Positions 40,195-49,757 of a DNA stretch of 64,000 nt are shown here, piece by piece. Positions within the stretch are counted from its first letter, which is position 1; every line of letters starts with the position of its first letter. The notes below the pieces were generated by a model. The model did not search any database and was not told where the DNA came from. It saw only the letters and a list, made by a program, of their open reading frames with translations. The stretch covers positions 3,100,001 through 3,164,000 of the forward strand of contig NZ_CP121112.1 of the NCBI RefSeq assembly GCF_029625295.1, given 5' to 3'. The position numbers and the translations under genes were made by a program. This DNA comes from Flavobacterium gyeonganense. Its GTDB lineage: Bacteria; Bacteroidota; Bacteroidia; Flavobacteriales; Flavobacteriaceae.

Positions 40195-41765
40195 ATGAAA
40201 AATATATATCACATCTTATTATTGAGTTTTATTACGCTGTCTCTGGTAAACGCACAGGAAAAAAAGCACATAATCCGGTAATTTTTGCAGATGTGCCTGA
40301 TTTGTCTATGATTAGGGTAGGAGATACGTATTACATGAGCAGCACTACAATGCACATGAATCCTGGAGTGCCCATTATGAAATCAAAGGATTTGATAAAC
40401 TGGAAACTGGTTAGTTATGCATATGAAGTGCTGGAAAACGATGGTGATAAACTGAATCTGGATAATGAAAAAAATGATTATGGGCGTGGCTCATGGGCAA
40501 GCAGTCTTCGTTATCATAACGGAACTTATTATGTAAGCACTTTTTCGGGAACAACTGGTAAAACCTATATATTTTCAACAAAAGATATTGAAAAAGGGCC
40601 TTGGAAAAGAATTGTTTTAAATAATTCTTACCATGACCATTCACTTTTATTTGATGATGATGGTAAGGTTTACCTTGTTTGGGGTGCAGGAAAAATTCAA
40701 ATTATAGAATTACAAAATGACCTTTTAGCTGTTAAAGAAGAAACAAAAAGAGTTTTAATCGAAAATGCACATGCGCCTGCAGGAGACAATATAATGCTGC
40801 CGTCAGAAGGCTCTCAGCTTTTTAAAATTAAAGGCAAATATTATTTGTTTAATATTTGCTGGCCAAAAGGAGGGATGCGTACCGTAGTAATACATCGGGC
40901 AGATAAAATAACGGGTCCTTGGGAAGGTAGAATAGGCTTGCAGGATTTAGGCGTTGCGCAAGGCGGACTTATCGATACGCCTGATGGAAAATGGTATTCT
41001 TACTTGTTTAGAGATTACGGTGGTGTTGGCCGTATTCCTTATCTGGTTCCTGTAAAATGGGAAAATGACTGGCCTGTATTGGGAGAAAATGGAAAAGTGC
41101 CTGAATATTTGGATTTACCAGCAAATAAAAGCCTTATTCCGGGTATTGTGAACTCTGATGATTTTACAAGAAAAAATGGCAAAAATGAGTTGCCGTTAGT
41201 TTGGCAGTGGAATCATAATCCTGATAATTCACTTTGGTCCCTAAATGAGAGAAAAGGGTATTTAAGGTTAAAAACAGGCAGAATAGATAATAGTTTTTTG
41301 CAGGCTAAGAATACTTTAACTCAAAGAACTTTTGGCCCCGAATGTTCCGCATCTATACTGATAGATATATCTAAAATGAAAGAGGGTGATATTTCCGGAC
41401 TTTCATTATTGCAGAAAGATTTCGGTTTTGTAGCTGTAAAAGTGGAAAATGGTGTCAAAAAAATGATAATGACAGCTGCTGAAAAAGGAATTACAAAAGA
41501 AATTGAAAGTGTTTCTTTAAATCAGGATAAAATATATTTTAAAGCAGAATGTAATTTCAAAGACAGGGCTGATACAGGAAGATTTTTTTACAGTCTGGAC
41601 GGAAAAAAATGGATCAGCATTGGTAATGCAATAAAATTACCTTACACCATTCCGCATTTTATGGGATACCGATTCGGGCTATTCAATTATGCTACAAAAA
41701 ATACTGGAGGTTTTGTAGATTTTGATTATTTCAATATTGATGATAAAATTTCAAAGGCAAATTAA
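40195..41765 (+). CDS. GH43 beta-xylosidase / alpha-L-arabinofuranosidase with C-terminal beta-sandwich, frame break after signal peptide
   Basis: The true start is ATG 40195 (MKNIYHILLLSFITLSLVNA, signal peptide). The frame breaks at A7 (40259-40265); one more A gives NAQEKKAHNPVIFADVPDLS and joins the long frame. The TTG-initiated upstream reading from 40137 is an artefact. GH43 five-blade propeller residues: Asp in FADVPDLSMIRVGDTYY (base), Asp in HDHSLLFDDDGKVYLVWG (pKa modulator), Glu in LPSEGSQLFKIKGKYYLFN (acid). The C-terminal ~200 residues are the concanavalin-like domain of long GH43 enzymes. It follows GH127 in the operon. It likely acts on xylo- or arabino-oligosaccharides in the periplasm. 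Confidence 0.85.
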
Positions 41766-41814
41766 TTTCCTTGCTTTTTCTAAAACATAGCTATTAACTC
41801 TCTGAAACCAAAAT

Positions 41815-44409
41815 ATGAAAATCAATAATCTCATCATTATAACATTATTTTCAATATTCAGCCTAAATGCACAGCAATATCCTTTTCAGAATCCTTCTCT
41901 GAGCTCAGAGCAAAGGGCTAAGGATTTAATTTCAAGATTGACACTTGAAGAAAAAGCAGTATTGATGTGCGATCAGTCTGATGCTATTCCGAGACTTGGC
42001 ATTAAAAAGTTTAACTGGTGGAGTGAGGCATTACATGGTTATGCCAATAATGATAATGTAACTGTTTTTCCGGAACCTATTGGTATGGCTGCCTCATTTG
42101 ACGATCAGTTTGTTTATCGTGTTTTTGATGCAGTATCAGATGAAGCAAGGGCAAAATACAATCAGTGGATTCAGAACGGAAACGAAAATAAACGTTTTTT
42201 AAGCCTCTCAGTATGGACTCCTAATGTCAATATTTTTAGGGATCCGCGTTGGGGCCGTGGTCAGGAAACCTATGGAGAAGATCCTTATCTTACTTCCCGA
42301 ATGGGAATTTCTGTGGTTAAAGGATTACAAGGGCCGGCAGATGCTAAATACCGTAAACTTTTAGCGTGTGCAAAACACTATGCCGTTCACTCCGGACCAG
42401 AATGGAGCAGACATGAACTGAATCTCAATAATGTAAATCCACGCGAATTATACGAAACTTATCTGCCTGCCTTCAAATCGTTAGTACAGGATGCAGATGT
42501 ACGTCAGGTAATGTGTGCCTATCAGCGTCTGGACGATGAACCCTGTTGCAGCAATACCCGTCTTTTGCAGCGTATTTTGCGTGACGAATGGGGGTTTAAA
42601 TATTTAGTTGTTTCAGACTGTGGAGCAGTCACTGATTTTTACACCACCCATAAAGTTTCATCAGATGCAGTGCATGCCGCGTCTAAAGCTGTACTTGCAG
42701 GAACTGACGTAGAATGTGTTTGGGAAAAATATCCTTTTAAAGAACTCCCAAAGGCTGTAGCAAAAGATTTAATCAAAGAATCAGATATTGATAAAAGCCT
42801 TCTTCGTGTTTTAACAGGCCGTTTTGATTTGGGGGAAATGGATGATGATGCAATTGTACCGTGGACAAAAATTCCTGCATCGGTTCTGAATAATAAAGAA
42901 CATCAGCAGTTAGCACTTGAAATGGCTCAGAAAACAATGACGCTTTTGCAAAATAAAAACAACATTCTTCCTTTAAATAACGTCGCTGGAAAGATTGCAT
43001 TGATAGGCCCAAATGCTGATAACGAGCCAATGTTATGGGGGAATTATAATGGAACTCCGGTTAGAACAATTACGATCAAAAGCGGAATCGAATCTAAAAT
43101 GGGAGCAGATAAAATCGTTTATGACAAAGCCTGTGATTTAGTAGAAGATAAAGTGACTCAGACCTATTTTGACCAACTTTCATTTGATGGTAAAAAAGGA
43201 ATGAAAGCTACTTATTGGAATAATCCAGACAGAGAAGGAGCGAGTGTTATATCCCAACAAATTGTAAATCCAATGAAGATGACAACTGCAGGTCAGCATG
43301 AATTTGCTTCAGGGGTTAAACTGGAAGGATTTTCTGCAAAATATGAAGCAGAATATATAGCGAAACAAAATGATACACTTGTATTTAAAACGGGGATTAC
43401 CGGAGTTTTTGAATTGTTGGTTAATGGAAAATCAATTTCAAAATATAACAATTGGAGAACGGTACCGTCCAATATCCCATTTGTTGTTGAAGCCGGGAAA
43501 AAATATAAAATTGAAATTCTGTATGCGCAGTCAAACAATTGGCAGGCTAATCTTGAATTCGATTTTGGAAAAGGTTTTGATGTAGATTTCAGCAAACTAA
43601 TCCAAAAATTAAAAGGGATTGATACCGTGGTTTTTGTTGGCGGACTTTCGACTTTGCTTGAAGGTGAAGAAATGCCTGTTTCTTATCCTGGCTTTAAAGA
43701 TGGTGACCGTACCAATATTGAACTTCCGGCTGTTCAGAGAAAATGTTTGAAAGAATTAAAAGCTGCTGGGAAAAAAGTAATTTTTGTAAACTGTTCCGGT
43801 TCTGCTATTGCTTTAACGCCTGAAACTTCCAGCTGCGATGCAATTTTGCAGGCATGGTATCCGGGAGAATCCGGAGGTCAGGCTGTTGCCGATGTACTTT
43901 TTGGAGATTATAATCCTTCAGGAAAGCTTCCGGTTTCATTTTATAAAAATTCAGACATACTAGGTGATTTTGAAGATTATTCCATGAAGAATCGCACCTA
44001 CAGATACACTACAGATGTTTTATTCCATTTTGGTTATGGTTTAAGCTATTCTAAATTTAATATTGGAGCAGGTAAATTGAGTAAAACAAATATAAAACCA
44101 ACTGAAAGTACACAATTAAGCTTTCCAATACAAAATATCAGTAAGCGTGAAGGAACTGAAATTGTTCAGGTATATGTCAGAAAGGTAAATGATACTGACG
44201 GTCCTTTAAAAACATTAAAAGCTTTTAAACGAATTAATTTAAAAGCAGGTGAAAAGCAGAATGCAACTATAGATTTGCCGGCATCTTCATTTGAATTCTA
44301 TGATACAAAAATCAATCAGATGAATGTAGCTCAGGGCGAATACGAAGTTCTTTATGGGAATAGTTCAGATGCTAAAGATTTAAAAATACTAAAAATTTCA
44401 ATTCAGTAA
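41815..44409 (+). CDS. GH3 beta-xylosidase/beta-glucosidase with inserted PA14 domain
   Basis: An 864-aa protein with signal peptide (IITLFSIFSLNAQQ). The GH3 barrel has LISRLTLEEKAVLM, NWWSEALHGYA, FRDPRWGRGQETYGEDPYL, KLLACAKHYAVHSGPE and the nucleophile Asp268 in YLVVSDCGAVTDFY. The alpha/beta sandwich domain follows (VAGKIALIGPNADNEPMLWGNY) and is interrupted at about 460-590 by a PA14 domain (GMKATYWNNPDREG, then GVFELLVNGKSIS). A fibronectin-III-like C-terminal domain closes (PTESTQLSFPIQNISKREGTE). SEALHGY and SDCGAV with PA14 are common in xylan- and xyloglucan-linked GH3 enzymes. It probably releases terminal xylose or glucose. Gene order places it between GH43 and GH31. Confidence 0.93.
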   Translation: MKINNLIIITLFSIFSLNAQQYPFQNPSLSSEQRAKDLISRLTLEEKAVLMCDQSDAIPRLGIKKFNWWSEALHGYANNDNVTVFPEPIGMAASFDDQFVYRVFDAVSDEARAKYNQWIQNGNENKRFLSLSVWTPNVNIFRDPRWGRGQETYGEDPYLTSRMGISVVKGLQGPADAKYRKLLACAKHYAVHSGPEWSRHELNLNNVNPRELYETYLPAFKSLVQDADVRQVMCAYQRLDDEPCCSNTRLLQRILRDEWGFKYLVVSDCGAVTDFYTTHKVSSDAVHAASKAVLAGTDVECVWEKYPFKELPKAVAKDLIKESDIDKSLLRVLTGRFDLGEMDDDAIVPWTKIPASVLNNKEHQQLALEMAQKTMTLLQNKNNILPLNNVAGKIALIGPNADNEPMLWGNYNGTPVRTITIKSGIESKMGADKIVYDKACDLVEDKVTQTYFDQLSFDGKKGMKATYWNNPDREGASVISQQIVNPMKMTTAGQHEFASGVKLEGFSAKYEAEYIAKQNDTLVFKTGITGVFELLVNGKSISKYNNWRTVPSNIPFVVEAGKKYKIEILYAQSNNWQANLEFDFGKGFDVDFSKLIQKLKGIDTVVFVGGLSTLLEGEEMPVSYPGFKDGDRTNIELPAVQRKCLKELKAAGKKVIFVNCSGSAIALTPETSSCDAILQAWYPGESGGQAVADVLFGDYNPSGKLPVSFYKNSDILGDFEDYSMKNRTYRYTTDVLFHFGYGLSYSKFNIGAGKLSKTNIKPTESTQLSFPIQNISKREGTEIVQVYVRKVNDTDGPLKTLKAFKRINLKAGEKQNATIDLPASSFEFYDTKINQMNVAQGEYEVLYGNSSDAKDLKILKISIQ

Positions 44410-44465
44410 ATTCAAATCATTAATCTGATTGTAAGAATTTATAAATATTAAAAAAACTTTTGTTT

Positions 44466-46938
44466 ATGAAAAAGGTATATTTCACATTACTGACCATATT
44501 TTTAATGAGCTTAGCAGCTAAAGCTCAATCTTATCAAAAAACACAATTAGGATTAAAAGCAGTCATTAATGCAACAGTTGTAGAAATTCAGTTTTACAGT
44601 CCTCAAATTGTCAGAGTGATCAAATATCCTGAAAAAGACAATTTTCAGAAAAAAAGTTTGTCGGTAATTAAAAATCCGGAAAAAACAAGATTTAGCATTG
44701 ACAAAAAAGCGGATAAGATTTTATTAAAAACAGATGCTTTACAAGTTATTCTCAATAGTAATACAGGAAGTGTTTCATTTGCAAGTCATACAGGAAAAGC
44801 ATTGTTGAACGAAAAAGAATCAGGTACAGTTTTTACTGATTTTAATGATACTGGAAGTAAAACGTATACAGTAACGCAATCTTTTATTCTGGACAAAAAA
44901 GAATCTGTTTATGGTCTTGGAATTCTGCAAAACGGAAAAATGTCCCAACGAAATCAAAAAGTACATATGGTACAGAATAATACTTGGGATTTTGTCACTT
45001 TTTTTCAGTCAGATAAAGGATATGGACTGTTTTGGGATAATTATTCACCAACTGATTTTAGCGATAATCCGGAAGAAACTTCTTTTAAATCAGAAGTTGG
45101 AGACGGAGTTGACTACTATTTTATGGGTGGAGGGAATGCTGATGGAGTAATTGCTAATATGCGTGGCTTGACAGGTCAGGTACCGATGTTTCCTAAATGG
45201 ACTTTTGGTTTCTGGCAAAGCCGCGAGCGGTATAAAAGCCAAAATGAAACGGTTGAGGTGGTAAAAAAGTATCGTGATTTAGGAGTTCCTCTTGATGGTA
45301 TTATTCAGGATTGGCAGTATTGGGGCGATAATTATCATTGGAATGGTATGAGTTTTTTAAATCCTGAATTTTCGAAACCGCAGCAAATGGTTGATGATAT
45401 CCATAATCTAAATGCACACCTGATCATATCAATCTGGTCATCTTTTGGACCCAAAACACCTCAGTTTCAGGAGCTGAAAGAAAAAAATATGTTAATGGAT
45501 TTTCAAACCTGGCCACAGTCAGGAAAAGATGTATGGCCACCTGATATGAACTTTCCTTCAGGAGTGCAGGTTTATGATCCTTATAATCCCGAAGCAAGAG
45601 ATATTTACTGGAAATACCTGAATAAAGGATTATTTTCTTTTGGAATCGACGGCTGGTGGATGGATTCTACTGAACCTGATCATTTAGACTTTAAACCAAA
45701 AGATTTTGATAATAAAACATTTTTAGGATCATTCAGAAAGGTTAGAAATGCTTTTCCATTAATGGCCGTTGGCGGGGTTTATGATCATCAGCGTGAAGTA
45801 ACATCAGATAAAAGGGTGTTTATTCTAACCCGTTCAGCTTTTGCAGGTCAGCAGCGTTATGGCGCAAATACGTGGTCTGGTGATGTTAATTCGTCCTGGG
45901 AAATGTTGCGCAATCAAATCCCTGCCGGATTAAACTTTTCTTTATGTGGAATTCCGTATTGGAATAGTGACATTGGAGGTTTTTTTGCAGGTGCCTACAA
46001 CAGGGGGGAATGCGGGTTCTGGAGCTAAAAATCCTGCTTATCAGGAACTATATGTAAGATGGCTGCAATTTGGGGCATTTACTCCAATGATGCGTTCACA
46101 TGGTACGGATGTTCCAAGAGAAATATATCAGTTTGGAAAAAAAGGAGAACCAATCTATGATGCTATCGAAAAGTCAATCAATTTACGATATACTTTATTG
46201 CCTTATATTTATTCAAATGCATGGAAAATAACCAACGGACAATCGAGCATGATGCGTGCTTTGATGATGGATTTTGAAGATGATAAAGTAAAAGACATGA
46301 ATAGTGAGTATTTATTTGGTCAGTCTATATTGGTAGCTCCGGTGATCAATGCACAATATACTCCGGAGACAATTGTAAAAACAAATGAAGATACCGGCTG
46401 GGATAAAAAAGACACTTCTGATAAACCTAAAACACTGGCTGTTGATTTCACTCAGAAAAAATCAAAAAAAGTCTATTTGCCGGCAGGTGCCATTTGGTAT
46501 GACTTCTGGACAAATAATAAATACAATGGCGGACAGGAGATAGAACAGGAAACAGCAATAGATAAAATTCCATTATTTGTAAAAGCAGGTTCCATAATTC
46601 CAATAGGACCTAAAGTGCAATATGTTAATGAAAAGAAATGGGATGACCTTGAAATTAGAATTTACGAAGGAGCTGATGGCGAATTTACCCTTTATGAAGA
46701 TGAAGGAGATAATTATAATTATGAAAAAGGAAAGTACGCAACCATTACATTTAAGTGGAATGATTCGAAAAAAACAGTAACTGTTAGTAAGCAAAAAGGA
46801 TCTTTTTCCGGAATGTTAAAAGAACGAAAGTTTAAAGTTGTAAAAGCTTCTTCAAAAACAGGAATGTCTGATACGGCAAGTGAACAAATTGACAAAGTTA
46901 TCAGTTATAACGGGAATGAGGTTTCAATTAAATTGTAA
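44466..46938 (+). CDS. GH31 alpha-xylosidase-like enzyme with a frame break in a G tract
   Basis: Start ATG 44466 (a TTG two codons earlier is not needed); signal peptide FLMSLAAKAQS. GH31 motifs: VYGLGILQNGKMSQRNQKV, PMFPKWTFGFWQSRERYKSQ, nucleophile Asp400 in GIDGWWMDSTEPDHLDF, acid/base Asp473 in ANTWSGDVNSSWEML, IPYWNSDIGGFF. At G6 (46003-46008) the frame ends prematurely in GECGFWS. The continuation lies in the +1 frame (GSGAKNPAYQELYVRWLQFG, FTPMMRSHGTDVPREIYQFG) to the natural C-terminus. Removing one G, or adding two, restores an ~823-aa enzyme. The break sits just past the active site, so the truncated form would lack the end of the barrel. It probably removes alpha-xylose from side chains. 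Confidence 0.85.
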
Positions 46939-46956
46939 AGGAAAATATAATACGCA

Positions 46957-48288
46957 ATGAATAAAAGAAATAACATTACAATACTTTGCATGTTTATTAT
47001 GGCCGTTTTAAACGGAACTGCCCAAAGTAATATTAAGCAGCAGCCTATTATTCAGACTAAATACACAGCAGATCCTGCCCCAATGGTTTACAAAGACACA
47101 GTTTTCTTGTATACATCACATGATGAGGACGATGCAAAAGGTTTTAAAATGATTGATTGGCAGCTTTATACTTCAACTGATATGGTGAACTGGACAGATC
47201 ATGGTGCGGTTGCCTCTCTTAAAGATTTTAGCTGGGTAAAGCATGATAATGGAGCCTGGGCAATCCAGTGTATTGAGAGAAACGGCAAATTTTATCTGTA
47301 TGCGCCCATGCATGGACAAGGAATAGGAGTATTAGTCTCTGATAGTCCTTACGGCCCGTTTAAGGATCCATTAGGAAAGCGTTTGATTGAAGACAATCAT
47401 TTATGGAATGATATCGATCCGAGCCCATTTATTGATGATGATGGGCAGGCTTATTTATACTGGGGAAATCCTGATGTATATTATATAAAATTAAATGAAG
47501 ATATGATTTCGACTTCAGGAGAAATTGTGAAAGAACCTACTAAACCAAAAAACTATCAGGAAGGGCCGTGGGTATATAAACGCAAAGGAAATTACTATAT
47601 GTCATATGCCTCTACCTGCTGCCCTGAGGGTATAGGATATGCAATGAGTAAAACTCCGACAGGTCCATGGGAATATAAAGGAATGATTGTTGAAGCGAGC
47701 GAAAAAACAAGAGGCAATCACCCGGGAATCATTGATTACAAAGGCAAATCATATGTTTTTGGACATAGTTATGACATTATAAAAAGAGAAACTTCTACTT
47801 TCTACGAAAGGCGTTCAGTGGATATGGACGAAATCATTTACAATGAAGACGGAACTATTAAAACATTATCTTACTGGTCTGAAAACGGACCCGAAGCAGT
47901 TGGGACAATTAATCCTTTTAAGCGTGTTGAAGCTGAAACTATGGCATGGAGCGAAGGAGTAAAATCAGATAAAAATAATAAAACCGGAGTATTCATAACC
48001 CAGATAGATAACAATGACTTTGTAGAGGTTCGGGCAGTCAATTTTGAAAAAACAGCTAAGAGCTTTCAAATAAGTGCGGCTTCTGTATCGGGGGGTAAAA
48101 TAGAAATTCGCTTAGATAACAAAGAAGGGGAACTTATAGGCACATGCGATATAAAAAATACAGGGAATCTGGATACCTGGAAGGTTTTTAAATCCAAAGT
48201 AAAAAAGGTAACGGGTTTGCACAATGTTTTTTTTGTATTTAAAGGAAACGAAAAAATGTTCAATTTAGACTGGTGGAAATTTGAATAA
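46957..48288 (+). CDS. GH43 enzyme with C-terminal CBM6 (first of a tandem pair)
   Basis: A 443-aa protein with signal peptide (ILCMFIMAVLNGTAQS). Propeller: base Asp39 in [20 protein letters not shown], modulator Asp in DIDPSPFIDDDGQAYLYWGN, acid Glu in YQEGPWVYKRKGNYYMSY, plus SDSPYGPFKDPLG. The C-terminal ~125 residues are a CBM6-type beta-sandwich ([16 protein letters not shown], then VRAVNFEKTAKSFQISAAS, NLDWWKFE). The type matches arabinofuranosidases/xylosidases that act on decorated xylan. It lies 18 nt after GH31. The next gene is its close paralogue. Confidence 0.92.
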   Translation: MNKRNNITILCMFIMAVLNGTAQSNIKQQPIIQTKYTADPAPMVYKDTVFLYTSHDEDDAKGFKMIDWQLYTSTDMVNWTDHGAVASLKDFSWVKHDNGAWAIQCIERNGKFYLYAPMHGQGIGVLVSDSPYGPFKDPLGKRLIEDNHLWNDIDPSPFIDDDGQAYLYWGNPDVYYIKLNEDMISTSGEIVKEPTKPKNYQEGPWVYKRKGNYYMSYASTCCPEGIGYAMSKTPTGPWEYKGMIVEASEKTRGNHPGIIDYKGKSYVFGHSYDIIKRETSTFYERRSVDMDEIIYNEDGTIKTLSYWSENGPEAVGTINPFKRVEAETMAWSEGVKSDKNNKTGVFITQIDNNDFVEVRAVNFEKTAKSFQISAASVSGGKIEIRLDNKEGELIGTCDIKNTGNLDTWKVFKSKVKKVTGLHNVFFVFKGNEKMFNLDWWKFE

Positions 48289-48327
48289 TCTTTTTACAGA
48301 CAAAGCAATATAAAATTAAGTAATAAA

Positions 48328-49683
48328 ATGCATTTAAATAAAATTCGATTTTTACTCTACATCATTCCGCTGTTTGGGTTTGCACAGAATCCAATTATAC
48401 AGACTAATTATACAGCAGATCCGGCACCTATGGTGTATAACGGAAAAGTGTATTTATATACTTCTCATGACGAGGATGAATCTACCTGGTTTACTATGAA
48501 CGACTGGAAGCTCTACACTACAGAAGATATGGTAAACTGGACCGACCATGGTTCTGTGTTATCCTATAAAAATTTCGGGTGGGCCAAAATGAATGCCTGG
48601 GCACCCCAATGCATAGAACGAAATGGGAAATTTTATATGTATGTACCAATAACTGATCGCCAGGGTAAAAACGGTATTGGTGTCGCGGTTGCAAATTCTC
48701 CATATGGACCTTTTACAGATCCGTTAGGAAAACCATTAATACAAAACAGTAATGCTGATATCGATCCAACGGTTTTCATTGATGATGATAGTCAGGCATA
48801 TTTGTTATGGGGTAATCCGGAATGTTATTATGTGAAGCTGAACGAAGATATGATTTCATACAATGACGAAATAAAAGTATTTCCCAATACTATAGAATCA
48901 TTTGGAAAACGAACAGGAAAAGAAGATCCGCGAAGACCTACTACTTATGAAGAAGGGCCATGGCTTTACAAAAGAAACAAATTGTATTACCTGTTTTTTG
49001 CAGGAGGCCCTATTTCAGAACATATAGGCTATTCAACCAGCAAAAGTCCTGTTGGTCCCTGGAAATATCAGGGTGTCTTAATGCCTACACAGGGTGGAAG
49101 TTTTACCAACCATCCTGGGGTAATTGATTTTAAAGGAAAAACTTATTTTTTCTATCATAATGGAGCTTTGCCTGGCGGAAGCGGCTTTAACAGATCAGTA
49201 TCAGTAGAAGAACTGAGTTTTAATCCGGATGGCACTATTAAACAGTTAAATATGACCGAAGGAATAAAAAAAGGTTTAGCAATTGTCAATCCTTATGTTA
49301 AGTCAGAAGCAGAAACCATGGCCTGGTCAAAAGATGTAAAAGCGATGCAAAATGATGAAGTGGGAGTTTTTATCACAGTCATGAAAAACGATGCTTTTAC
49401 AAAAATCAAGGATGTAGATTTCCGCAAAGAAGGTGCTTCAAAATTTACAGCGCGTGTTGGTACTACCCATAATAGCGCTGTATCAATGGAAATTAGGTTG
49501 GATGGTCTCGACGGTGAATTGATTGGCACAATAAAAGTCCCAATGACCGGTGGCAATGACAGATGGCAAGTTGTTACCGCAGACGTGAAGAAAGTAACAG
49601 GTATACATGATGTTTATTTTGTATTTAAAGGAAAGGCTTCCAGCAAAATCATGTTTTTCGATTACTGGATGTTTTCTAAATAA
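48328..49683 (+). CDS. GH43 enzyme with C-terminal CBM6 (second of a tandem pair)
   Basis: A 451-aa protein, signal peptide [12 protein letters not shown]. It has the same architecture as the upstream gene: base Asp31 in [20 protein letters not shown], modulator Asp in [20 protein letters not shown], acid Glu in [23 protein letters not shown]6 from [16 protein letters not shown]. The two sequences are closely alike throughout the propeller. This copy carries an extra loop ([20 protein letters not shown]) next to the acid Glu and a different segment after it, so substrate binding may have diverged. The gene is 39 nt downstream of its paralogue. Tandem duplication and divergence are likely. Confidence 0.92.
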   Translation: MHLNKIRFLLYIIPLFGFAQNPIIQTNYTADPAPMVYNGKVYLYTSHDEDESTWFTMNDWKLYTTEDMVNWTDHGSVLSYKNFGWAKMNAWAPQCIERNGKFYMYVPITDRQGKNGIGVAVANSPYGPFTDPLGKPLIQNSNADIDPTVFIDDDSQAYLLWGNPECYYVKLNEDMISYNDEIKVFPNTIESFGKRTGKEDPRRPTTYEEGPWLYKRNKLYYLFFAGGPISEHIGYSTSKSPVGPWKYQGVLMPTQGGSFTNHPGVIDFKGKTYFFYHNGALPGGSGFNRSVSVEELSFNPDGTIKQLNMTEGIKKGLAIVNPYVKSEAETMAWSKDVKAMQNDEVGVFITVMKNDAFTKIKDVDFRKEGASKFTARVGTTHNSAVSMEIRLDGLDGELIGTIKVPMTGGNDRWQVVTADVKKVTGIHDVYFVFKGKASSKIMFFDYWMFSK

Positions 49684-49757
49684 TAAAAACGGTTCAAACA
49701 ATTAGATGTATTCACAGGTCTCTAATCATTAATTAACAATAAAATAAATTATATAAA

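Noticed and set aside
40137..40260. TTG-started N-terminus of the GH43 protein
   Set aside because: The encoded stretch has no signal peptide, while ATG 40195 in another frame gives an ideal one that joins after a one-base repair.
45946..46938. Independent 330-aa gene after the GH31 gene
   Set aside because: It is the C-terminal third of the GH31 enzyme in a shifted frame; its first ~20 residues are out-of-frame readings of the GH31 barrel.
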